A DNA stretch of 48,696 nucleotides, from positions 1 to 48,696 of the forward strand of contig NZ_BCQF01000022.1 of the NCBI RefSeq assembly GCF_001544295.1. The letters are read 5' to 3'. Within the stretch, counting starts at the first letter, position 1. Every line of letters starts with the position of its first letter. The translations under genes and the position numbers were made by a program. The stretch is from Enterococcus pseudoavium NBRC 100491. GTDB taxonomy: Bacteria > Bacillota > Bacilli > Lactobacillales > Enterococcaceae. Below the pieces are notes generated by a model. That model was not told where the DNA came from and ran no database searches. It worked only from the letters and a program-made list of their open reading frames with translations. Positions 16,097 to 23,002 of the stretch are shown here, piece by piece.

Positions 16097-16240
16097 CTTG
16101 CATTCTCCCTTTCGTTTAGTTTTATTATACCGGAGTCGTGAAATACTAAGGAAGCTTTTGCTTTCAGCTAAAATCAATTAAACTAAATGCTAAGAGAAGA
16201 GCTAAAGCATCAGGAACGAATAAAAGCCGCCAGACCGCAA

Positions 16241-16717
16241 TTATTCCCAGCTTTTACAGACATCGATCCATTGTTGAAAGTGGGTATATTGTTCTAATTC
16301 CGGAATCGTTAATTCAATCGCGGTATTGGCGCTTCCGCAAGCAGGAAAAACGGTGGTGAAGCGTTTTAACGATTGATCGAGATAGACGGGGATTTCTTTT
16401 TTGACAGCAAAGGGGCAAACACCGCCAACGGGATGACCAATGGTTGCTTCGACTTCGTCAGCTTTCAACATCGTAGCGCGTTCATTAAAGTGTGCTTTGT
16501 ATTTTGCATTGTCGATTTTTGCATCGCCGGCGGTTACGATCAAAAGTGTTTGATCCGACTTTTTTTGCTTAAATGACAAAGTTTTTGCGATCCGTTCGGG
16601 CGCACAATTCAAGGCTTGGGCCGCCAGTTGGACGGTGGCACTAGAGACAGGGAATTCTTGGATACGATCAGTAATTCCATATTGATTAAAATACGTTTTT
16701 ACAGCTTCAAAAGACAT
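16241..16717 (-). CDS. YbaK/ProX-type aminoacyl-tRNA deacylase
   Basis: A 158-residue single-domain protein of the YbaK/ProRS-insertion fold. Visible family features are the SSATVQLAAQAL helix, the basic KTLSFK strand with the conserved lysine, the GDAKIDNAK segment and the GGVCPFAVK loop near the active site. Such proteins hydrolyse mischarged tRNA in trans (for example Cys- or Ala-tRNA-Pro); which one applies here cannot be told. The ATG follows AGGAGGG. Monocistronic as far as can be seen. Confidence 0.85.
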   Translation of the reverse strand: MSFEAVKTYFNQYGITDRIQEFPVSSATVQLAAQALNCAPERIAKTLSFKQKKSDQTLLIVTAGDAKIDNAKYKAHFNERATMLKADEVEATIGHPVGGVCPFAVKKEIPVYLDQSLKRFTTVFPACGSANTAIELTIPELEQYTHFQQWIDVCKSWE

Positions 16718-16845
16718 AAGAGCCCTCCTAATTATTAGTCTTAATTACTTGGTTTATTACGTTCAATGATACACGCTTTGTTAAACGGGGTAAATTAAAT
16801 TTGTTAGAATAGAGAAGAGAGAAGTACTGATGGGAGGACGCTTAG

Positions 16846-17802
16846 ATGAAAGAGGACAAGAAGAAATTACTGGCTAGGGTCGCATATATGTATTACGAGC
16901 AGGAGTTGACTCAAGCCCAAATTGCCAAAGAATTAGCACTTTATCGGACGACAGTCAGTCGGATGTTGAGTCAGGCAAAAAAAGAAGGCATCGTAGAAAT
17001 CAAGCTCAATCACTTTGATGGCGCTTTGTTTGAATTGGAAGAGCAAATCAAGCGGACTTTTGATTTAACGGCCGTTGAAATCGTTCCGAATGACGCGAAC
17101 GCCAGCGAAGCAGCGAAAGAAGAGCAATTGTCAGCGGCGGCAGGCGCTTTTTTACGGCGGCAGTTCGTTGATGGGATGGTCGTGGGTGTTTCTTGGGGGG
17201 CCAGTGTCGGGAATGCAGTCAATCAAATTGACCCGAAACAACTAACGGATGTTTCTGTTGTACCAGTAGTTGGTGGTCCCAGCCATATCAATTCCCGTTA
17301 TCATGTCAATACCCTTGTTTACGAACTGGCTCGCAAATTAAATGGCAATAGTCTGTTTGTCAATGCTACCGTGATCCAAGAGTCGCAGGAGCTGGCAGCA
17401 GGGATTTTCAATTCAAAATATTTTCATGAGTTGCGAGAGTATTGGCAACGTTTAGATCTCGTGATTGTTGGGGTGGGTGGTCCCCTAAGCTATCGTAAGA
17501 GTCAATGGCGCGATCTTTTGTCACCGAAGGATTACGAAGAGCTGCGTTTGCGGGAAGCCATCGGCGACTGTTGTTGTCGTTTTTATGATGACTCTGGTAA
17601 ATTACTAAAAGGCTCGTTGGATCAACGGACGATTGGCCTGCAGCTAACTGAATTAGCCAAGGTTCCTCAAGCAATCGGGATCGCGCGGGGCACTTCGAAA
17701 GCCCGTTCTATCCTGCCGTTGTTAAAAAAAGGCTATCTCAAAACGTTGATCACAGACCAAGAGACCGCGCAAGAGGTTTTACGTTTGAGTCAACGAAAGT
17801 AA
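16846..17802 (+). CDS. SorC family sugar-binding transcriptional regulator
   Basis: A 318-residue regulator. An N-terminal helix-turn-helix (about 8-50) contains ELTQAQIAKELALYRTTVSRML, followed by the phosphosugar-binding domain with GVSWGASVGNAV and VVPVVGG, and a C-terminal GIARGTSKARSIL segment typical of the SorC effector fold. The ATG follows GGGAGGAC. The next gene, a transaldolase-like aldolase, is probably its target; a short palindrome between them could be the operator. The effector is likely a sugar phosphate. Direction of control (activation or repression) is not determined. Confidence 0.88.
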   Translation: MKEDKKKLLARVAYMYYEQELTQAQIAKELALYRTTVSRMLSQAKKEGIVEIKLNHFDGALFELEEQIKRTFDLTAVEIVPNDANASEAAKEEQLSAAAGAFLRRQFVDGMVVGVSWGASVGNAVNQIDPKQLTDVSVVPVVGGPSHINSRYHVNTLVYELARKLNGNSLFVNATVIQESQELAAGIFNSKYFHELREYWQRLDLVIVGVGGPLSYRKSQWRDLLSPKDYEELRLREAIGDCCCRFYDDSGKLLKGSLDQRTIGLQLTELAKVPQAIGIARGTSKARSILPLLKKGYLKTLITDQETAQEVLRLSQRK

Positions 17803-17818
17803 CTTTTTAAAAAAAAAT

Positions 17819-17830
17819 GCACATTTGTGC
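17819..17830. promoter_or_regulatory. Candidate SorC-type operator
   Basis: GCACA-TT-TGTGC is a perfect short palindrome just after the regulator stop and about 55 bases upstream of the candidate promoter of the aldolase gene. Assigned by position only. Confidence 0.4.
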
Positions 17831-17883
17831 GAATTCCAATTAAAGAAATAGAAGGAAGCTTGATTTTAGTGCTTTTTTGTCAT

Positions 17884-17911
17884 TTGTCTCGTAAGAATAA
17901 GGAAATATTAT
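17884..17911 (+). promoter_or_regulatory. Candidate promoter of the aldolase gene
   Basis: TTGTCT (17884-17889) and TATTAT (17906-17911) are 16 bases apart, about 50 bases before the start codon. Confidence 0.5.
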
Positions 17912-17962
17912 TTTGAAGATGCTATGCTTGAGATACAGAAATAGACAAAGGGGTTTTTCAAA

Positions 17963-18643
17963 ATGGAATTTATGCTCGATACAGCGAATATTGCTGATAT
18001 TAAAAAGTTTACAGATATTTTACCGATTGCTGGTGTGACCTCAAATCCGTCAATCGTAAAAAAAGAAGGCAAGATTGATTTCTTCCAACACATGAAGGAA
18101 ATTCGCAGCATCATTGGTGAACATGCTTCCTTACATGTTCAAGTCGTGGCGACTGACTATGAGGGCATGCTCAAAGACGCAGAAAAAATCTTAGCCAATA
18201 TTGATCAAAGAGTTTTTATTAAGATCCCAGTCAATGAACCTGGCTTAAAAGTAATCAAGGAATTGAAGCGTCGGGGAATCAACGTGACGGCGACCGCTAT
18301 TTATACGAAGTTTCAAGCGTATCTGGCAATCGCAGCGGGAGCAGATTACATTGCACCGTATTTCAACCGGATGGAGAATTTGAATATTGATCCACGGGAA
18401 GCAATTTTTGAAATGGCTGAGGAAATCGCACGGACTAAAAGTGATACAAAAATCTTAGCGGCTAGCTTCAAAAATGTCAGTCAAGTCAATGGAGCATTAG
18501 AAAACGGCGCTCAAGCGGCAACGATGGGTGTTGATATCATCCAACAAGCTTTAGCGATGCCATCGATTGGTCAAGCAGTGACCGATTTCACGGCAGATTG
18601 GGAAGCAAGCTTCGGTGAAGGGACAACGATTGCAGATTTATAA
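17963..18643 (+). CDS. fsa: Transaldolase-like fructose-6-phosphate aldolase
   Basis: A 226-residue TIM-barrel class I aldolase of the small transaldolase/FSA group. Hallmarks are EFMLDTANIADIKKF, GVTSNPSIVKKEG, the Schiff-base strand VFIKIPV with Lys87, VTATAIYTKFQAYLA and ILAASFKNVSQV. Length (about 220) fits FSA or MipB-type proteins, not full transaldolase. The reaction is reversible aldol cleavage of fructose-6-phosphate (dihydroxyacetone plus glyceraldehyde-3-phosphate) or a related sugar phosphate. The ATG follows AAAGGGG. It is probably controlled by the adjacent SorC regulator. A transaldolase activity cannot be excluded. Confidence 0.87.
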   Translation: MEFMLDTANIADIKKFTDILPIAGVTSNPSIVKKEGKIDFFQHMKEIRSIIGEHASLHVQVVATDYEGMLKDAEKILANIDQRVFIKIPVNEPGLKVIKELKRRGINVTATAIYTKFQAYLAIAAGADYIAPYFNRMENLNIDPREAIFEMAEEIARTKSDTKILAASFKNVSQVNGALENGAQAATMGVDIIQQALAMPSIGQAVTDFTADWEASFGEGTTIADL

Positions 18644-18651
18644 TACTTTTT

Positions 18652-18684
18652 AACTGTAGGCTGACCAGCCTACAGTTTTTTTTA
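18652..18684 (+). terminator. Terminator after the aldolase gene
   Basis: AACTGTAGGCTG pairs with CAGCCTACAGTT, followed by a run of T. Confidence 0.9.
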
Positions 18685-18818
18685 TCTACTGGGGCCAAGC
18701 CGTCATATGATCTAAAGAGAAAAAGAATGGAACAACTTCGCGCTTGTGTTCATTAAGCAAATCGTTTCCGAATTTTTGCTGGTACTTCTATAATGAAGCG
18801 ATACGGAGGGATGCAAGA

Positions 18819-19757
18819 ATGGAAACACGGGCAATTGTAATAGAAGAATATGGTCATGCCGACCAATTAAAAGAAAGTAAAGTCACCTTGCCTGAATTAG
18901 ATGAACATCAAGTGTTAGTAAAAGTAAAAGCAACATCTGTCAATCCGATTGATTGGAAGTTACGAGAAGGGTATTTAGCTCAAATGTTACCATGGGATTT
19001 CCCGATTATTTTAGGCTGGGATGTTGCCGGCGAAATCGTTGAAATTGGTTCAGAAGTAAAAGATTGGCAAGTCGGTCAAGCGGTCTTTGCTCGTCCGGAA
19101 ACGACGCGCTTTGGTACTTATGCAGATTATACGGTGGTCGATGATCATCTATTGGCGAGTAAACCTGATGGGGTCTCTTTTGACGAGGTCGCGGCGGTTC
19201 CGTTAGCCGGATTGACGGCCTATCAGGCATTATTTACTCATGGTGAATTGAAAGCTGGCGAAAAGGTCTTAATCCACGCTGGTGCTGGTGGTGTCGGAAT
19301 TTACGCGATCCAATTGGCAAAAAATGCTGGGGCGACAGTCATTAAAACTGCAAGCAAAAAAAATCATGAATTGCTAAAAGAACTCGGTGCCGATCAAGTG
19401 ATCGATTATCACACGACAGATTTCTCAGAAGTATTAGAAGATATTGATTTAGTCTTTGATACGCTAGGTGGCGCTGTTCAAAAGGATAGTTTTAAAGTAT
19501 TAAATGAAGCTGGTCGCTTAATCTCAATCGTCAGTCAGCCAGCGGAAGAATTGGCTCAGCGCATTGCTAAAGCCGAAAGCATCTGGTTACAACCGGATGG
19601 CCTGCAATTACAAGCCATTGCCGAGTTGATGGCGGCTGGAAAAGTCAAAAGTATCGTAGGACAGACATACCCACTTACAGCTGACGGAGTCAAAGCGGCC
19701 CATGAACTAAGTGCCACTCACCATGCAAAAGGAAAAATTGTTTTAATCAATGAATAG
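18819..19757 (+). CDS. Zinc-independent NADP-dependent oxidoreductase (MDR/quinone reductase-like)
   Basis: A 312-residue medium-chain dehydrogenase/reductase. The N-terminal GroES-like domain lacks the zinc-binding cysteines of alcohol dehydrogenases. The nucleotide fold shows GAGGVGIYAIQLAKNAGA, the usual quinone oxidoreductase-type glycine motif. Later GADQVIDYHTTDF and VFDTLGGAVQKDS fit the NADP-dependent QOR/alkenal-reductase group. The start is the ATG at 18819 after GGAGGG; an upstream extension has no ribosome site. The likely role is reduction of quinones or activated double bonds. Monocistronic with its own terminator. Confidence 0.87.
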   Translation: METRAIVIEEYGHADQLKESKVTLPELDEHQVLVKVKATSVNPIDWKLREGYLAQMLPWDFPIILGWDVAGEIVEIGSEVKDWQVGQAVFARPETTRFGTYADYTVVDDHLLASKPDGVSFDEVAAVPLAGLTAYQALFTHGELKAGEKVLIHAGAGGVGIYAIQLAKNAGATVIKTASKKNHELLKELGADQVIDYHTTDFSEVLEDIDLVFDTLGGAVQKDSFKVLNEAGRLISIVSQPAEELAQRIAKAESIWLQPDGLQLQAIAELMAAGKVKSIVGQTYPLTADGVKAAHELSATHHAKGKIVLINE

Positions 19758-19760
19758 TGA

Positions 19761-19799
19761 ACAGCCTGTACCTTAAAAATCTGGTGCAGGCTGTTTTAT
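19761..19799 (+). terminator. Terminator after the oxidoreductase gene
   Basis: ACAGCCTGTACC pairs with GGTGCAGGCTGT, followed by TTTTA. Confidence 0.88.
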
Positions 19800-19966
19800 T
19801 TATAAGAAAAATAAAAGGTCCCTTTAGTAAGCAAGGATTGATTCTCGATTAAGCTACTCACCAAGGCTTTATTTAACCGATCAGGATTCAAAAATGATCA
19901 AATCCGAACATTCAGTCAAAAAGATTTAATTATATTAAATTTATTCTAATCGTTTTGCCATGACTG

Positions 19967-19975
19967 TGTTATAAT
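19967..19975 (+). promoter_or_regulatory. Extended -10 promoter of the UPF0237-UPF0210 operon
   Basis: TGT-TATAAT gives a consensus -10 with the TGn extension, about 32 bases before the start. No good -35 is visible, which is common for extended -10 promoters. Confidence 0.6.
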
Positions 19976-20006
19976 GAGAAACAATTATCTGAAGGGAGTT
20001 ATGCAA

Positions 20007-20276
20007 ATGCGTGGCGTAGTAACGGTTATTGGAAAAGACAAGGTCGGTATTGTGGCCGGTGTTAGTCAAAAGTTGGCGGAACAAAAAATTAATATTCTAG
20101 ATGTCTCTCAAACAATCATGGGGGATTACTTCACAATGATGATGTTAGTGGACTTAACCAATGCTACTCAAGATTTTGAAGGAGCACGAGAAGCGCTTCA
20201 TGAATTAGGCAAAACTTTAGGGGTTAAAGTCAGTATTCAAAATCAAGAAATTTTTGACACGATGCATAAATTATAA
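20007..20276 (+). CDS. UPF0237 ACT-domain protein
   Basis: An 89-residue protein consisting of one ACT domain. RGVVTVIGKDKVGIVAGVS forms the first strand and ligand loop. The ATG at 20007 follows AAGGGAG with eight bases spacing and gives the normal family length; the ATG at 19974 overlaps the -10 element. ACT domains bind amino acids, so a sensing role is likely. It is followed 12 bases later by the UPF0210 gene. This pair is conserved across many Firmicutes, but its job is unknown. Confidence 0.9.
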   Translation: MRGVVTVIGKDKVGIVAGVSQKLAEQKINILDVSQTIMGDYFTMMMLVDLTNATQDFEGAREALHELGKTLGVKVSIQNQEIFDTMHKL

Positions 20277-20288
20277 GGAGGGCTCTTT

Positions 20289-21632
20289 GTGGAAATCAAT
20301 CAAATAATGGAAACAATTCGAATGATCGAAGAGGAAAACCTAGATATTCGGACGATTACCATGGGGATATCATTACTGGATTGTATTGATAGTGACAGCG
20401 ATCACGCCTGTGAAAAAATCTATCAAAAAATTACGAATAAAGCAAAAGACTTGGTTAAAGTCGGGGAAGCAATTGAAGCGGAGTATGGGATTCCGATTAT
20501 TAATAAACGAATTTCGGTTACTCCGATCGGGATTGTCGCCGCGGCAACATCAGACACAGATTACGTGAAATTTGCTAAAACATTAGATAAAGCGGCAAAA
20601 GCGGTGGGGGTTAATTTCTTAGGTGGTTTCTCAGCCTTAGTCGAAAAAGGCTATCAACATGGGGATAAAATCTTGATGGATTCGATTCCACAAGCTTTAG
20701 CGGAGACTGACTTTGTCTGTGCTTCGGTCAATATTGGTTCAACGCGAGCGGGAATCAATATGGATGCCGTAGCGCATATGGGTAAGATTGTGAAAGAAAC
20801 CGCTGCAGCGTCTGACTTAGGTTGTGCCAAACTAGTCGTTTTCGCCAATGCGGTTGAGGATAACCCCTTTATGGCGGGAGCTTTCCACGGTGTTGGTGAA
20901 GCCGATTGCGTCATTAATGTCGGTGTCAGCGGACCTGGGGTAGTGAAACGGGCGTTAGAAAAAGTGAAGGGTGAATCTTTTGATGTCGTTGCTGAGACCG
21001 TCAAACAGACCGCCTTTAAAATCACGCGGATGGGGCAAATGGTTGGAAAAATTGCTTCCGAACGTTTAGGTGTACCTTTTGGGATCGTCGATTTATCCTT
21101 GGCACCTACACCAGCAGTTGGCGATTCAGTTGCTCATGTATTGGAGGAAATGGGTCTAGAAGTTGTTGGAACTCATGGAACGACCGCTGCTTTGGCTCTA
21201 TTGAATGATGCGGTCAAAAAAGGCGGCGTGATGGCCTGTAACCATGTTGGTGGATTGTCTGGTGCCTTCATTCCAGTTTCAGAAGATGCCGGCATGATTG
21301 ATGCGGTCAATAATGGTTCATTGACGATTGAAAAATTAGAAGCCATGACGGCGATTTGTTCCGTTGGTTTAGATATGATCGCAATTCCAGGGGATACGCC
21401 AGCTAGTAGTATTGCAGCGATGATCGCAGATGAAGCAGCGATTGGCGTGATCAATCATAAAACCACCGCTGTTCGGATCATTCCGGCTAAAGGGAAGAAA
21501 ATTGGTGAAATGGTTGAATTTGGTGGATTGCTAGGTCGAGCACCAGTGATGAAAATCAATTCGGCTGGTTCAGCAGATTTTGTGGCTCGTGGCGGACGGA
21601 TTCCTGCACCAATCCATTCCTTTAAAAATTAA
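20289..21632 (+). CDS. UPF0210 (DUF711, PFL-like) protein
   Basis: A 447-residue cytoplasmic protein of the DUF711/UPF0210 family, full length. Family features are the start with [60 protein letters not shown], and a glycine/alanine-rich C-terminal half resembling the PFL/ribonucleotide-reductase barrel, though no glycyl-radical motif is evident. The GTG start follows AAGGAGGG. Encoded directly after the ACT-domain protein, its probable partner. The reaction is unknown. Confidence 0.9.
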   Translation: MEINQIMETIRMIEEENLDIRTITMGISLLDCIDSDSDHACEKIYQKITNKAKDLVKVGEAIEAEYGIPIINKRISVTPIGIVAAATSDTDYVKFAKTLDKAAKAVGVNFLGGFSALVEKGYQHGDKILMDSIPQALAETDFVCASVNIGSTRAGINMDAVAHMGKIVKETAAASDLGCAKLVVFANAVEDNPFMAGAFHGVGEADCVINVGVSGPGVVKRALEKVKGESFDVVAETVKQTAFKITRMGQMVGKIASERLGVPFGIVDLSLAPTPAVGDSVAHVLEEMGLEVVGTHGTTAALALLNDAVKKGGVMACNHVGGLSGAFIPVSEDAGMIDAVNNGSLTIEKLEAMTAICSVGLDMIAIPGDTPASSIAAMIADEAAIGVINHKTTAVRIIPAKGKKIGEMVEFGGLLGRAPVMKINSAGSADFVARGGRIPAPIHSFKN

Positions 21633-21642
21633 TTATTCAAAG

Positions 21643-21683
21643 AAGAGGGTAAGGCAAGCTTTTTGTCATGCCCCCTTTTTTTG
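21643..21683 (+). terminator. Probable terminator after the UPF0210 gene
   Basis: A GAGGGTAAGGCA arm pairs imperfectly with TCATGCCCCC, followed by seven T. Confidence 0.55.
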
Positions 21684-21782
21684 TCATTTTTTAAAATAAT
21701 TGAAACGTATAATGAGAATTTTAACATAAAAAGTTAATTTTATTGTTATAATTAAATAAAAGAAAAAAAGGAGGTTTCACAG

Positions 21783-22889
21783 GTGGAAAAGTGGAAAGCT
21801 GTCTATGACAAATTAGAAAAGAAGCAGAAAAATAAATTGTGGATTTGGTTGTCTGTCATTTTTATTTTCTTTGCGGTCTATGTGGGCTATACAAGTTGGT
21901 TTCTTCATCATGATGCTCAAATGGAAGATGTCTATTGGGAACGCTATTTAAATGAGAGTCCGACGTTGACTGCCGAAGAGGAGCTTCAAGCAAAAGATGC
22001 AATAAAAGTGAAAACCGGTGTCTACGTGGAAAATATCAATCAAATTGATATGCGTTCATCGAATTATACAGTGACGTTTCAAGTCTGGTATCGCTGGGAT
22101 GGCAACCCACAATTAGATATGATCGATAATTATGAGATTTATAATGGTCAAATCGTTTCCCAGGAGATATTAAAGGATGTGGAACAGGGGGAGACGAACT
22201 ATCAATTGGCCCGCGTCAGAGCCACTATCGCGAAAACATTTTGGACGACGCGTTTTCCGATGGGTTCTCACCAACTACGCTTTTATCTAGAACCAAAAGA
22301 TGATATTCGCAATATCGTTTTTGAAGCGGATCGAAAGAACTCGACTATTAATGAAAATATTAATGTTGCAGGGTTTGATTTGAAACGTTTTGATACCAAT
22401 ATTTTTGTAAAGAAATACGCGAATAATAAATCTAATCCTGAGACAGAAAACAAAGGGTCTTACGCGGTAACTGAATTTATGACTGCGATGGACTTAAACC
22501 GTGAAAATATTGGCTTGTATGTTAAATGTTTTATTGCTTTAGTAGGAACTTTGAGTTGGGTCTTGATCGTTCTGTTCATTTGTACTTATCACAACGTGGA
22601 TCCACTAAGTATGATCCCGGGAGCATTGTTTGGGACCGTTAGTAATATCATTGTTGGAGCGAATCTGATTCCCGATGCACTGCACATTGGCTTGCTAGAA
22701 TTTGTCAATATTTTTGGTATTTTGGTTATTCTCTTTGCTTCATTTGCTATTATCACCATCAATCGACAGCGAACTTATTATAAGGACGATTGTTTTGCTT
22801 CATTTTTCGGGAAACATATTTTTTGGATGCTACTTTTCTTTACGGCTTTAGGCAATATTTTGCTGCCGCTGAGTGCTTACCGCTTTTAA
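21783..22889 (+). CDS. Pentameric ligand-gated ion channel (Cys-loop superfamily) homologue
   Basis: A 368-residue membrane protein. After an N-terminal hydrophobic helix (19-41) comes a beta-rich extracellular domain: GVYVENINQID (79-89), VTFQVWYRWD (97-106), FPMGSHQLRFYL (158-169), DDIRNIVFEAD (173-183) and GFDLKRF (197-203). These match in order the GLIC-type ligand-binding domain (on recall: a YLLNIYDID-like strand, a WLWYRW-like strand, PFDSQ of the Cys-loop region, IRNIV, and a GWDIESF-like loop). Four helices follow, M1 about 245-268, M2 276-296, M3 302-327 and M4 347-366, ending at the last residue. The loop cysteines are absent, as in other prokaryotic members. Odd features are the extra N-terminal helix, which would leave the first 18 residues cytoplasmic, and Pro and Gly in M2 (IPGALFG). 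The GTG start follows AGGAGG. Ligand and ion are unknown. Confidence 0.75.
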   Translation: MEKWKAVYDKLEKKQKNKLWIWLSVIFIFFAVYVGYTSWFLHHDAQMEDVYWERYLNESPTLTAEEELQAKDAIKVKTGVYVENINQIDMRSSNYTVTFQVWYRWDGNPQLDMIDNYEIYNGQIVSQEILKDVEQGETNYQLARVRATIAKTFWTTRFPMGSHQLRFYLEPKDDIRNIVFEADRKNSTINENINVAGFDLKRFDTNIFVKKYANNKSNPETENKGSYAVTEFMTAMDLNRENIGLYVKCFIALVGTLSWVLIVLFICTYHNVDPLSMIPGALFGTVSNIIVGANLIPDALHIGLLEFVNIFGILVILFASFAIITINRQRTYYKDDCFASFFGKHIFWMLLFFTALGNILLPLSAYRF

Positions 22890-22891
22890 GT

Positions 22892-22942
22892 AAGAACGGA
22901 GGCTGAGACAAGTTTTTTTGTCCCAGCCTTCGTTCTTTTTTA
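22892..22942 (+). terminator. Strong terminator after the ion channel gene
   Basis: AAGAACGGAGGCTGAGACAA pairs with TTGTCCCAGCCTTCGTTCTT with few mismatches, followed by T run. Confidence 0.9.
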
Positions 22943-23002
22943 TAGCAGGCATAAAAACGTTTTATGTTAGAATGAAATGGACGAAAAAACAGGAGTAGAT
23001 AA

